64,000 nucleotides of DNA. It comes from Candidatus Heimdallarchaeota archaeon. Lineage in GTDB: Archaea > Asgardarchaeota > Heimdallarchaeia > JABLTI01. This document shows positions 51,137 through 60,042 of the stretch, piece after piece. Where the stretch lies: assembly GCA_019058275.1 (NCBI GenBank), contig JAHLVW010000089.1, forward strand, positions 1 to 64,000. The letters are read 5' to 3'. Position 1 is the first letter of the stretch, and each line of letters starts with the position of its first letter. A model generated the notes under the pieces. That model was not told the DNA's origin. It ran no database searches and worked only from the letters and a program-made list of their open reading frames with translations. Position numbers and translations under genes: made by a program.

Positions 51137-51520
51137 GTGAAGGAAGAAGAAACCAATGCTAAATTCTTGCTTGCTGTTTATGGTACTCTTAAAGAAAATT
51201 TCCCAAATTACTTTTACTATTTGAATCCAAATAAACCTATTTTTCGAGGTATGGTTGAAATAGCATATCAAATGCATTCTAACGAAGGGTTCCCACTTCT
51301 ATTTCCTTCTAAAACACAACATCAAATCTATATTGAAGTTTTCGTGGTTACAGAGGATGTATTAAATAAAATAGATAGATTAGAAGGAGTGCCAGAATTG
51401 TATGAAAGAAAGCTCCTCTATCTTGAGGAAATTAATGCAAGTACGTTCATTTATGTCATTACTAATCGAGAACCATTCGGTGAAATCATAGAAGATGGAT
51501 TGTTTCCTAAAAAAGAATAA
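51137..51520 (+). CDS. Gamma-glutamylcyclotransferase-like (AIG2/GGCT) protein
   Basis: The 127-residue protein has the GGCT-like fold markers: N-terminal FLLAVYGTLKEN (the YGTLR-type substrate loop), GFPLLFPSK, and DRLEGVPELYER with the catalytic Glu. Related enzymes release 5-oxoproline from gamma-glutamyl amines or dipeptides. Start GTG 51137 with no strong ribosome site. It lies between the peptidase (divergent) and the LIM peptidase (convergent, 9 bases away). Confidence 0.85.
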   Translation: MKEEETNAKFLLAVYGTLKENFPNYFYYLNPNKPIFRGMVEIAYQMHSNEGFPLLFPSKTQHQIYIEVFVVTEDVLNKIDRLEGVPELYERKLLYLEEINASTFIYVITNREPFGEIIEDGLFPKKE

Positions 51521-51529
51521 ATACTTTTC

Positions 51530-52774
51530 TTATTGAGGATATTTTGCATATTCTAAGACTGCTTTCAATCCTTGTTTCTTCTCAATTTCAAAGAATCTCT
51601 TAAAACCTCGCCCATAAATATCATCTCGAGAGCTTATCAATTCAGCTTGACCATGATAGCCATATAGTATTAGAACTTTGTAACTGACCCATTCGCAGAA
51701 ACCTTCTCTAATTTGCTTGTGCTGAGCTCTATCAATGACATTTTCAGATTGCCAAGCATGAGAGATTTCATGGCAAATTGTCCCTAATGCTAACTGTAAT
51801 GGCAAATGTGATTGTAAAAATATATTCATTTTTTCATTCTTTCTTTGGAACAAACCTAGATTTCGACCATCAGCTATAGCTGCACCAGTTTCTCGGATTT
51901 TTCGATCTAGGATTTTTTTAGATATTAATCGATAATTGATTTTATGATTTATTTCAAGACCAAGCTTTTGTATACCCTTTTGAGCTATGTCTATTAGTTC
52001 CCTTAATTGTTTCTCAGTTGAGATAGCACTTCTTTGACATTCAAAGCAGATCTTCCTTCCATCAGAGATTTCAACGAATTTCAAACCTACGGGTCTTCCA
52101 CACGAATCGCAATGTGGTACCAAGTGTTCACAATGCTCACAAAAGATACCATCCTTATTTTTATATGAATAATAGCGACCAACAATTGGCAAACCACAGG
52201 CTGAACATCTTCTTGCTTTTTCTTGACAAGTATAACAGAGTTTCTTCTCATGAACAGTAAATAAGAATTGACTTGGTATGCCACACATGTTACATCTTTC
52301 ATATATTTTGTAGCAATAATTACAGACCGAATCTTTATTGAAAATCCAATAGGTTCCTATGATTGGATTACTACATACAGAGCATCTTGGTGCATGTGTA
52401 AGGCAATTTCTACATAGAACTTGACCACGAATCTTTGTGTACCTAACAACTGGTTTTCCGCATCGATCACATTTTACATACTTCTTCATGCAGCTGTCAC
52501 AGGCAATAGTTCTATCAACAAACCTAGTATAACTGCCAATTATTGCCTTTTCACAGATATCACATTTTGGCGAGCGATTATAGCAAAGAATACATAAACC
52601 ATCTATGGAATTGTCTTCTCCACCGATAATAGGTTTCTTACAACTGGTGCATTTTGGAAGAAATTTATAACAATCATTACAAAAAATGGATCCATCTGAG
52701 AAATGAATATACTTCCCTCTGATAATTTCTTTGCAAGCATCACATTGTACTTTTATTACGCCAACAGAAACCAT
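51530..52774 (-). CDS. DA1-like metallopeptidase with eight LIM-type zinc fingers
   Basis: The first 250 of 414 residues contain sixteen C-x2-C pairs in eight tandem treble-clef units about 30 residues long (for example CDACKEIIRGKY...CNDC, CTSCKKPI...CILC, CDICEKAIIGSY...CDSC, ending CDSCGRPVG...CFEC). These match LIM-like fingers. The C-terminal domain has ALGTICHEISHAW, an H-E-x-x-H zinc-peptidase motif, and downstream REGFCEW with a third ligand Glu. The same order, LIM fingers then a DA1 peptidase, defines plant DA1 and related eukaryotic enzymes. Cytoplasmic; substrate unknown. Confidence 0.88.
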   Translation of the reverse strand: MVSVGVIKVQCDACKEIIRGKYIHFSDGSIFCNDCYKFLPKCTSCKKPIIGGEDNSIDGLCILCYNRSPKCDICEKAIIGSYTRFVDRTIACDSCMKKYVKCDRCGKPVVRYTKIRGQVLCRNCLTHAPRCSVCSNPIIGTYWIFNKDSVCNYCYKIYERCNMCGIPSQFLFTVHEKKLCYTCQEKARRCSACGLPIVGRYYSYKNKDGIFCEHCEHLVPHCDSCGRPVGLKFVEISDGRKICFECQRSAISTEKQLRELIDIAQKGIQKLGLEINHKINYRLISKKILDRKIRETGAAIADGRNLGLFQRKNEKMNIFLQSHLPLQLALGTICHEISHAWQSENVIDRAQHKQIREGFCEWVSYKVLILYGYHGQAELISSRDDIYGRGFKRFFEIEKKQGLKAVLEYAKYPQ

Positions 52775-52902
52775 CTAGTTGATAACCTCACAAGGTAAGT
52801 AGATTAGTTATTATTGTTCACTAATATACATTTGTTATTGAATTGGAAAAAACTTTCTATAGGGACAATTATTGTTTTGCATTATCATAATTAAAGGTTA
52901 AA

Positions 52903-53445
52903 CTACTTTCTTCTTAATTGAATTAGTTTCTTTACAAAAGCATCTAAAATCTGACATTCTTCTTCATGTCTTAGAGGTATAGCTTCATCTCTTTTACCGA
53001 TATAGGGACCAATTATGTATTTTGGAATATTAGTAGCTCGCAGAAAAAGAACTAAACCTGCTGAAAGTAAAATAATCCACTTACCCCATCCCTCTATTAG
53101 GAGAGCAGAAGCTACAGCACCAGCTATTACTAGTGCAGAAACAAAAATAGCCAAACCTATAAGCAATCTTGTTATAAATTGCCGATTTTTCTTTATCTTA
53201 ATTAGTGCCACTCTTGCACCAGTATCATACCATGATTCATCAATTTTTGGCAATACCATACATAAAGCAGCAACATGTGCATCAGCATTTCTAAAAGCAT
53301 CATTAAGAGCTTGCCCAAAATCTTCTTTAGGTAAACCCTTTCTGCCAATTATAATGGACAGTTCGCTAATAACCAAATCAATGGTCACTTTTGCATCAGA
53401 GGAAATCTTTGTTTTTTTGTTTGCCTTCTTTGTTTTATAAGACAT
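52903..53445 (-). CDS. Membrane protein with two central helices (180 residues)
   Basis: A Lys-rich N-terminus (MSYKTKKANKKTKISSDAKV) is followed by a soluble region with VTIDLVISELSIIIGRKGLP, then two membrane helices at about residues 95-140 (LLIGLAIFVSALVIAGAVAS and WIILLSAGLVLFL), and a cytoplasmic tail with QILDAFVKKLIQLRRK. No catalytic motif. It is the first of three small membrane protein genes on the minus strand, each with its own gap. Function unknown. Confidence 0.65.
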   Translation of the reverse strand: MSYKTKKANKKTKISSDAKVTIDLVISELSIIIGRKGLPKEDFGQALNDAFRNADAHVAALCMVLPKIDESWYDTGARVALIKIKKNRQFITRLLIGLAIFVSALVIAGAVASALLIEGWGKWIILLSAGLVLFLRATNIPKYIIGPYIGKRDEAIPLRHEEECQILDAFVKKLIQLRRK

Positions 53446-53478
53446 TTTTTTCTATCCGGATTTTTACTTAATGAAAAG

Positions 53479-53892
53479 CTAGCTTTTTGATAAATGATAG
53501 AAGATAATTATCAAAGCGCCAATAATGACGACCAATGCACCCACATTTCCAGCCAATATTGCCAGAACAATGATTATTGTTGCATAAGCTATCAAATGCA
53601 AACTATATGGAAATCTTTTGTCTACTGCCATCCAAATAATTAATACAGCAACTACAATTGCTATAATAGCTGCTAAAAAGGGGACACCAATTTGACCAAA
53701 AGTATAGGAGGACCATACACCATCTGTACCTGATGGATCTTCAATCAAATCAAGTACTGCTGCAACGATAATTAAAATTGCTCCAAGGACAATAAGAACT
53801 TGCCCAACTTGGAACCATGGTCCTAACTCTTTTCTTCTACGATATTTCTTCTCTTTTTGTTTCTTCTTGGTGGACATATTAAGCACTTCCAA
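53479..53892 (-). CDS. Four-helix small membrane protein (137 residues)
   Basis: After a very basic N-terminus (STKKKQKEKKYRRRKELGP) four hydrophobic helices follow: VGQVLIVLGAILIIVAAVLD, VPFLAAIIAIVVAVLIIWMA, YSLHLIAYATIIIVLAILAG and VGALVVIIGALIIIFYHL. ATG at codon 5 (MSTKKK) is an alternative start. This is a common type of archaeal small membrane protein with no known function. Confidence 0.65.
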   Translation of the reverse strand: MEVLNMSTKKKQKEKKYRRRKELGPWFQVGQVLIVLGAILIIVAAVLDLIEDPSGTDGVWSSYTFGQIGVPFLAAIIAIVVAVLIIWMAVDKRFPYSLHLIAYATIIIVLAILAGNVGALVVIIGALIIIFYHLSKS

Positions 53893-53981
53893 CTATGAGA
53901 GAAAAATATTAACTCTAAAAATTATTTAAATACATTATACTTAATTCTATCGTTTATAAAAAAAGAAAAGGGAAATGGAGC

Positions 53982-54485
53982 TTACTTTCTTGCGTCTTTA
54001 ATCCCAGCAATAAAAGTTCCCAATAAAGCACCCATTGCAAAAGTAACGCAGATAAAGAAAACTGCAATTATTGCACAAGCAATTAAAAGCTCTACAATTC
54101 CAACAATATAACCAAAAGTCTCATTTGCGTTTGTCAAAACAAAGATAAGAGAAATCAAAAAGAAAGTCACCGTAGCTATTAAAGCACTAATAGTCGAAAA
54201 TTTAAGGGATATCAATGCACTAAAAGTTTTATTTTTCCAAGCACATGCAAAACCTGCAGGAATTCCATATAATGCTAATATAAAATTAAAAGCATAAGCA
54301 TTACCGTATAATGCAACAGCTAAGAAATTCGTTGCTATCATAGCAACACTAACAAGCACACCAGATATTATTATCGTTACCCAAGGAAGTGGTATTTTCT
54401 TACTTCTACCATGAGCATATTCTTTGAATGCTTGACTATCTCTGAGATTTGTATCCTCTTCCAACATCGTTATCTTATTTTCCAT
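53982..54485 (-). CDS. Four-helix membrane protein (167 residues)
   Basis: A 35-residue hydrophilic N-terminus precedes four predicted helices (VTIIISGVLVSVAMIATNFL, NAYAFNFILALYGIPAGFAC, FSTISALIATVTFFLISLIF and VELLIACAIIAVFFICVTFA). The last helix is followed by a short basic end. No recognised family or motif; possibly an uncharacterised archaeal integral membrane protein. Independent of the neighbouring genes by spacing. Confidence 0.6.
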   Translation of the reverse strand: MENKITMLEEDTNLRDSQAFKEYAHGRSKKIPLPWVTIIISGVLVSVAMIATNFLAVALYGNAYAFNFILALYGIPAGFACAWKNKTFSALISLKFSTISALIATVTFFLISLIFVLTNANETFGYIVGIVELLIACAIIAVFFICVTFAMGALLGTFIAGIKDARK

Positions 54486-54964
54486 TTTTAGCTATTTTTA
54501 TTCTATTATTGATATGATAATAACTAATTAATTGATGAACTGATTTATATTTTTTTTTAAATTTAGAAATTTAGAAAAATAACTTAAATCTCATTAGGAT
54601 GAGACTTAGCAAACCACTGATTTCTAAACTGGTTTTACATAGCTGAAAGACCATCTTCATAACTTCTTTCCAGTTTTTTGGTGTTTAAATACTAAGGCGC
54701 CAACTATAAAATCAGAGAAAATATAGTGATTATATAGATAAGGTTTAGTTAAAATTATAAACCTTAATTAATAAAATACAACAATTTTTACATAAATTGC
54801 TGTAAATATAACTAAAAGCGAGAAAATTCCGTAAAAAAATGGAATAAAGGCAAGAAATAGAAAAAAACATGCGGATGATTTTACTAGAACAAGGAAGAAT
54901 TTTACTAGACATAGGGTAAGAATTCTTCATAGTTCTTTTATATTAAAATTGATTCTCTTGTTTC
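54486..54964. other. Intergenic region, about 480 bases, no gene seen
   Basis: Highly AT-rich, with many A and T runs. Any open frame here is short and lacks a ribosome site. The right end carries a TATA-like TTTTATATTAAAAT (54937-54950) that probably serves the winged-helix gene at 54983. No repeats or tRNA seen. Confidence 0.5.
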
Positions 54965-54982
54965 TTGGAGTTGACTATTAAA

Positions 54983-55204
54983 ATGCTGACTGTCGCGGAT
55001 CAATTACCCCCTTCTGCAAGAGCGATATACACACTCTTATCTGAACAGGGACCTTTGACTTCAAAGGATTTAATACAAAAGTGCGATCTAGCACCACGAA
55101 CTGTTAGATATGCTTTAAAACGTTTAACGAAAGAGGGCCTCGTAAGAAAGGCACCATACCTTCTTGATATGAGATCATCAAAATACTTCGTTGAAACAAG
55201 TTAA
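54983..55204 (+). CDS. Winged-helix transcription regulator (73 residues)
   Basis: I start at ATG 54983, since the upstream TTG extension (MELTIK) lies very close to the TATA box. The protein is one small winged helix: ARAIYTLLSEQGPLTSKDLI as helices 1-2, CDLAPRTVRYALKRLTKEGL as the recognition helix and VRKAPYLLDMRSSKYFVET as the wing. It resembles the MarR/ArsR-like single-domain regulators common in archaea. It is followed by a strong hairpin terminator. Confidence 0.8.
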   Translation: MLTVADQLPPSARAIYTLLSEQGPLTSKDLIQKCDLAPRTVRYALKRLTKEGLVRKAPYLLDMRSSKYFVETS

Positions 55205-55252
55205 ATTGTTCTCAACATTAACTTTGTTCACAATTTAAGATGGTTAATATTG

Positions 55253-55288
55253 CCTCGCATTTAATGCGAGGAAAACTCCTCTTTTTTT
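55253..55288 (+). terminator. Strong hairpin and T7 terminator
   Basis: CCTCGCATT (55253-55261) and AATGCGAGG (55263-55271) form a perfect dyad (7-bp RNA stem with a 5-base loop), followed by ACTCCTC and seven T at 55282-55288. It terminates the winged-helix gene and isolates the sugar operon. Confidence 0.7.
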
Positions 55289-55394
55289 GACTTCTTTACT
55301 TGACCAAATAATGATTCTAGAGATAAATTTTTGAATTGCTTTTTTATTTGATTTCTACACGTAATCAATGTTAAGATAAAAAGGAATGATTCCA

Positions 55395-56786
55395 ATGAAA
55401 CTCTTTAGTACCTCAGGCATTCGTAGAAAGGTTGCTGAAATACCTCCAAATTTTGCTGTAAATATTGGATTAGCAATAAGTAAAGCTATTTGTAATAATT
55501 CAGATTCTGATGTTATTGTTGCTCGAGATGCACGTTCTAGTGGTCCAATGGTAGAGCACGCAATAGTTTCTGGTTTGATAGCAGGAGGTTCAAGTGTGGA
55601 AAGAAAAGGAATTATTCCAACACCAGCTTTAGCCTATCATACACATAAAACAAATGCGTGTGCAGGTGTTATGTTAACTGCGTCTCACAATCCACCTGAA
55701 TACAACGGAATAAAAGTTTTTGATAAAACAAGTATGGGACTATCACCTGAAGATGAAAGAAAAATTGAAGAAATTTTTGCAAATAATGATTTGCCTATTG
55801 TTCCCTGGATGAATTTTGGTAAAGATAAGGAAGTTTTAGGTTCTGAAATTTATAATAAGATGTTATTAGATGCGGGATCTCAAATTGATCCTGACAAATT
55901 TGATTCTGTAATTGTTGATCCAGGTGGAGGTGCTGGTTGTGAAGTAATATTAAATATCTATCAAGAACTAGGTCTAAATCTCATTTCAATTAATGGTATG
56001 TTTGATCCTTATTTTTCTGCAAGACCATCTGAACCAGAAGCAAAAAATCTCTCACAATTACTCGAGACAGTCAAAAAATTCAGTGAGAAAAAGAATGATA
56101 GTAGTATTGGATTAGCTTATGATGGCGATGCTGATAGATGTGTGGCTGTTGATGAAAAAGGCAGATTTGTACCTCTTGATATGCTGATATCTCTATATGC
56201 AAAATATATTGTAGAGCAGAATTCTGGCAAAGGAATTATCATCACTCATATTGATGCTTCAATGCTTATTGACAAATTAGTTAATGATGCAGGTGGAAAA
56301 GTTAAGCGTACCAAAGTAGGTGATGTTGCTATTGGTAATATGGTAGCTAATGAGAAAGCGGTTTTTGGTGGAGAACCTTGTGGCGCTTGGATACATCCAA
56401 AACATCATTTATGTCCAGATGGTCCATTAACAGGTATAAAAATTTTAGAATGGGTTAATGAAAGAGGACCACTATATCAATTAGTAGATTCGGTAGAAGA
56501 TTTTCCAGTTAATAGAATTAAAATAAATTGCCAAAATGACATAAAGCAAATTGTACTCATAAAACTAGATGAAAAATTATCATCAAAAGATGAATTCAAA
56601 GATATTCTCAAGATGGATGGTTTACGACTTAATTTTGAAGATGATAGTTGGGTGTTAATAAGACCAAGTGGAACAGAACCATATTTCAGAGTTACATCAC
56701 AAGCTATGACCCAAAAGGAATCCAAGGAAAGATTAGAGTATTATTCCTCACTTGTTGAGAAAGAAATTAAATATACGCAGAAATAA
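55395..56786 (+). CDS. Phosphohexomutase (GlmM / phosphomannomutase family)
   Basis: With ATG 55395 (MKLFSTSGIRR) the protein has 463 residues; ATG 55386 is 9 bases upstream. All four family motifs are present: catalytic Ser in MLTASHNPPEYNGIK, metal loop YDGDADRC, sugar-specificity loop GGEPCGAWIH and phosphate-binding RPSGTEPYFRV. It interconverts hexose 1- and 6-phosphates; glucosamine-phosphate, mannose or glucose would all be possible. Eight bases downstream is a GlmU-like gene, which supports a role in making UDP-N-acetylglucosamine or a related sugar. First gene of a three-gene operon. Confidence 0.93.
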   Translation: MKLFSTSGIRRKVAEIPPNFAVNIGLAISKAICNNSDSDVIVARDARSSGPMVEHAIVSGLIAGGSSVERKGIIPTPALAYHTHKTNACAGVMLTASHNPPEYNGIKVFDKTSMGLSPEDERKIEEIFANNDLPIVPWMNFGKDKEVLGSEIYNKMLLDAGSQIDPDKFDSVIVDPGGGAGCEVILNIYQELGLNLISINGMFDPYFSARPSEPEAKNLSQLLETVKKFSEKKNDSSIGLAYDGDADRCVAVDEKGRFVPLDMLISLYAKYIVEQNSGKGIIITHIDASMLIDKLVNDAGGKVKRTKVGDVAIGNMVANEKAVFGGEPCGAWIHPKHHLCPDGPLTGIKILEWVNERGPLYQLVDSVEDFPVNRIKINCQNDIKQIVLIKLDEKLSSKDEFKDILKMDGLRLNFEDDSWVLIRPSGTEPYFRVTSQAMTQKESKERLEYYSSLVEKEIKYTQK

Positions 56787-56794
56787 AGGTTGTA

Positions 56795-58063
56795 TTGATT
56801 AAATTGTCCAAAACAAAAATGAACCATACTATGATTGTTTTTATTTCACAAAATGACAATGAACAATTATATCCCCTGGTTAAAAATCGTCCAGCTGTAT
56901 TATTACAAGTAGCAGGTAAAACGATTATTGAATGGTTTTATGAAATTGGCAAGAAATCTGGAATCAATGAGATTTTGCTTTTAGCAAATAAAGATGATCG
57001 TCAACTATTGTATCAAGCACTTGATGATTATCAAGAAACAAGTGCGCCTATTAATGAAATTGGACCATTTGTTATCATTGATTACGATCCAAAGAAAGGC
57101 ATAACAGAAGAAATAATGGACGACTTACTTAGGGATCGGGTAACAAAGGATTCAGTTTGGTTAGATGGTAATATTATTTTCAGTCCAGATTTCTTCAAAG
57201 AATTCTTGAAAAAAGCAGAAGGTACAGGGAAATACGCATTAGTTGAACAAGATAATGACCAATGTTTAGGAATAGGTCTTTTTGCTAAAAATTATTTGGA
57301 AAGCTGTGCATTAGGAGCTAATAGAGTTAATGATATTTTCGAAGAAGTTAGTACGAAAACTCAAAGTGCAATCCTTACAATGAAATACGAGAAAAAGGAC
57401 ATGGAATTTTGGCAGATAAACTATTTGTGGAATTTACTGGATGCAAATCAAGTTTTGATTAATTATATTGATGAGAAAAAATCTGGTACAATTGAAGATG
57501 GAACAACAATAATTGGTAAAGTATCAATTGGTAAAGGTTCTAGGATTAGAGCTGGGAGCTATTTAGAAGGACCTTTAGCAATAGGCAAAAACTGTGATAT
57601 TGGACCTAATTGCTATTTGAGAAAAGGAGTATCATTAAGTGATAGTGTTAGGATAGGAAATGCTTGTGAATTAAAGAATACTATTGTTTTTGATGGAACA
57701 CATATTGCTCATTTATCATATGTTGGTGATTCGATAATCGGAATGCATTGCAACTTTGGTGCTGGAACAATTACTGGCAATCTAAGATTAGATGATAAGA
57801 CTGTAAGGACTAAAATGATTAAAGATAAAACGGAATCTGAAGTTGTTTCTACAGGAAGAAGGAAAATAGGAGTAATAATGGGCGATAATGTAAAAACAGC
57901 CATTAATACATTCTTTATGCCAGGAGTAATTGTCGGGAACAATTCTGCTATTGGAACAGGAGTAATTGTAAATCGAAATATTGGTTCCAATGTTTTTGTA
58001 TGTATTGATCAAGAGCAAATTTCACGCGAATGGAAAATAGAACAAAAGAAAAAGAAAGGTTAG
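56795..58063 (+). CDS. GlmU-like sugar nucleotidyltransferase / left-handed beta-helix protein with degenerate nucleotide loop
   Basis: The 422-residue protein has the two-domain layout of sugar nucleotidyltransferase-acetyltransferases. The C-terminal 190 residues show hexapeptide repeats (TIIGKVSIGKGSRIRAGSYL, AIGKNCDIGPNCYLRKGVSL, VGDSIIGMHCNFGAGT, FMPGVIVGNNSAIGTGVIVN) of the left-handed beta helix. The N-terminal half aligns with a GT-A nucleotidyltransferase (KNRPAVLLQVAGKTIIEWFY), but the glycine-rich GxGxR loop expected before it reads VFISQNDNEQLYPL. That loss suggests it cannot make UDP-sugar itself. It would rely on the acyltransferase half, or act as a regulatory or partner subunit. 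Confidence 0.85.
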   Translation: MIKLSKTKMNHTMIVFISQNDNEQLYPLVKNRPAVLLQVAGKTIIEWFYEIGKKSGINEILLLANKDDRQLLYQALDDYQETSAPINEIGPFVIIDYDPKKGITEEIMDDLLRDRVTKDSVWLDGNIIFSPDFFKEFLKKAEGTGKYALVEQDNDQCLGIGLFAKNYLESCALGANRVNDIFEEVSTKTQSAILTMKYEKKDMEFWQINYLWNLLDANQVLINYIDEKKSGTIEDGTTIIGKVSIGKGSRIRAGSYLEGPLAIGKNCDIGPNCYLRKGVSLSDSVRIGNACELKNTIVFDGTHIAHLSYVGDSIIGMHCNFGAGTITGNLRLDDKTVRTKMIKDKTESEVVSTGRRKIGVIMGDNVKTAINTFFMPGVIVGNNSAIGTGVIVNRNIGSNVFVCIDQEQISREWKIEQKKKKG

Positions 58064-58073
58064 GGAAGACTGT

Positions 58074-59624
58074 ATGAGTAAATTAGTAGAAGCTCACATA
58101 GAAGAAATTAATGCAGTCAAGAAAGATCTTTCACAGATGAAATTAAAGATTGCTTTTTGTTATCCTAATACCTATCGAGCAGGCATGGCCTCATTAGGTT
58201 TACAACTGATTTACAGGTTATGGAATTCATATGAAAGAGTTGCTTGTGAACGATCATTTTTGCCAATAAAAGAATCAGTAGAACCTTATACACTTGAATC
58301 AGATAAACCACTACGAGAAATGGATGTAATTGCCTTTACACTTCAATATGAAGATGACTATACTAATGTTTTACAAATATTGGAAAGGTCGCATATACCT
58401 CTGGAAACAAAGGATAGAGATGACCGTCATCCATTAATTATTGCTGGAGGACCATGTGCTCAATCCAATCCCATCCCTATCTCATCATTCATTGATGCAT
58501 TTATGATAGGTGATTTAGAACCAGTTTGTGATCAATTAATTAGAGAAGGTCTACTAAGTAGTCAAACAAGATCAACAAGATTAGAATCACTAGATAATTT
58601 TGAATGGATTTGGGTACCATCTATAAATGAAGATAAATCAGTCAGATTTGCTCCTAAAGGTGACATTAATGATTATTTTTATCCAGTAAAACAAATTATT
58701 GCTCAAGTTGAGGAAGAGAATCCATGGTATGGGGTTTTCGGTAAATCCTTCATGTTGGAAGTAGTTAGAGGATGTAACCGTGGTTGTTCATTTTGCTTGA
58801 CAGGAAAAATCAATCATCCAAGAAGAGCTCGTACATTAGATAAACTACTAGAACTCTATAGACAAGGAACACAAGAGTGCGATGTCAATAAAATAACTAC
58901 AATTGGTTCCGGGATTTCTGATTACAAATATCTAGAAGATTTATGTCAAAGTATTTTGGAAGATAATCTTACTTTTTCATTACCATCAATAAGAGCTGAT
59001 AAAATCACACATGAACTAGTTAAGCTACTAGTAGAAGCTAAACAACGAACAATAACTACTGCTCCTGAAGCAGGAACAGAAAATCTTCGCAAACAAATTT
59101 GTAAAGGTGTAAGTAATGAAGAAATCATCAATTCTGTTTCCTTAGCTTCTGATGAAGGTCTTTCACGATTAAAAGCTTACTTCATTTTGGGTTTGCCAGA
59201 TGAAAAGGAAGAGGATATTGAAGCAATTGCAAAATTAGCTGAAGAAATGGCAAAGGTAGGTAAAAACATAAGAAAATTAAGAATTTCAAGTTGTTTCTTC
59301 ATACCCAAACCACGAACCCAATATCAAGATAAATCTCTCTTTTCATTAAAAGAGCTTCAAGCAAAAAGCAAATTATTATATAAACTAACAAATAAAATCC
59401 CTAGAGTTAATTGTGATATAAGCAATCCAAAGTGGTCAAGAATTCAAACAATTTTATCAATTAGTGGAAAAGAAATATCTAAACCTCTAATGCTTGCTGC
59501 AAAATATGGCGGAGGGCTTGGTAGTTGGAGAAGAGCTTTGAATGAATTTAATCTTACAATAGAAGATATTGTAGAAAATAGATCAGAAAAAGAAGAGCAT
59601 CCATGGGACTTTATTGAATTGTAA
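58074..59624 (+). CDS. B12-binding radical SAM protein
   Basis: The 516-residue protein begins with a Rossmann-like N-terminal segment (KIAFCYPNTYRAGMASLGLQ, then IAFTLQYEDDYTNVLQIL and IIAGGPCAQSNPIP) as in cobalamin-binding domains. The radical SAM core follows with VVRGCNRGCSFCLTG (CxxxCxxC, residues 235-250), then TITTAPEAGTENLRKQICKG. The N-terminal domain lacks an evident D-x-H-x-x-G, so cobalamin may not be bound. The reaction is unknown; relatives carry out methylations or TIGR03960-like chemistry. Ten bases separate it from the GlmU-like gene, so it ends the operon. Confidence 0.85.
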   Translation: MSKLVEAHIEEINAVKKDLSQMKLKIAFCYPNTYRAGMASLGLQLIYRLWNSYERVACERSFLPIKESVEPYTLESDKPLREMDVIAFTLQYEDDYTNVLQILERSHIPLETKDRDDRHPLIIAGGPCAQSNPIPISSFIDAFMIGDLEPVCDQLIREGLLSSQTRSTRLESLDNFEWIWVPSINEDKSVRFAPKGDINDYFYPVKQIIAQVEEENPWYGVFGKSFMLEVVRGCNRGCSFCLTGKINHPRRARTLDKLLELYRQGTQECDVNKITTIGSGISDYKYLEDLCQSILEDNLTFSLPSIRADKITHELVKLLVEAKQRTITTAPEAGTENLRKQICKGVSNEEIINSVSLASDEGLSRLKAYFILGLPDEKEEDIEAIAKLAEEMAKVGKNIRKLRISSCFFIPKPRTQYQDKSLFSLKELQAKSKLLYKLTNKIPRVNCDISNPKWSRIQTILSISGKEISKPLMLAAKYGGGLGSWRRALNEFNLTIEDIVENRSEKEEHPWDFIEL

Positions 59625-59644
59625 TTAGAAAGAGCAATTGAAAA

Positions 59645-60034
59645 TTAATCCTCATGTTGAAAATAGAAGCCAGCTTGCTTTTTTTCACCGAAACTTCTTA
59701 AACCATCTTTTGAAAGTAGCTGTTTGATGTCTTTAGCAGTAGATCTACTTATATCGCCCTTTTTCTTGAGGTAATCAATTATTTCGACAGCTTGTTCTTC
59801 AGTTTCGCATCTGCGGATAAAATCAATTACATTTGGATCATAACCAGCAAAACGATAAGGATTGGGCATCTCTTTCATTTTTTCTGCTAGTTCAACTTCC
59901 TTTTCAATATCATCTTCGATTTGTTTTGCTTTTTCCTCACAGACATACTTTAGAGGAAACATATTTTCTTCTTTAACAATTTCCTTCTTCAAAGATGGAT
60001 ATTGCTCTTCTTCGTTGCTCATTGTGTTCACCAA
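59645..60034 (-). CDS. Small conserved archaeal protein (DUF2095-like)
   Basis: The 129-residue protein has an acidic N-terminus and a C-terminal helical region: PNVIDFIRRCETEEQAVEII, DYLKKKGDISRSTAKDIKQL, LSKDGLRSFGEKKQAGFY. From memory this pattern (DFIRRC with RSFGxKK-x-G-x-Y) matches the uncharacterised archaeal family DUF2095; a profile search would confirm. ATG at codon 5 (MSNEEE) is an alternative start. Its 3' neighbour is convergent, and the YchF gene ends 8 bases upstream on the same strand, so YchF and this gene probably share a transcript. Confidence 0.65.
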   Translation of the reverse strand: MVNTMSNEEEQYPSLKKEIVKEENMFPLKYVCEEKAKQIEDDIEKEVELAEKMKEMPNPYRFAGYDPNVIDFIRRCETEEQAVEIIDYLKKKGDISRSTAKDIKQLLSKDGLRSFGEKKQAGFYFQHED

Positions 60035-60042
60035 TTATTGTT

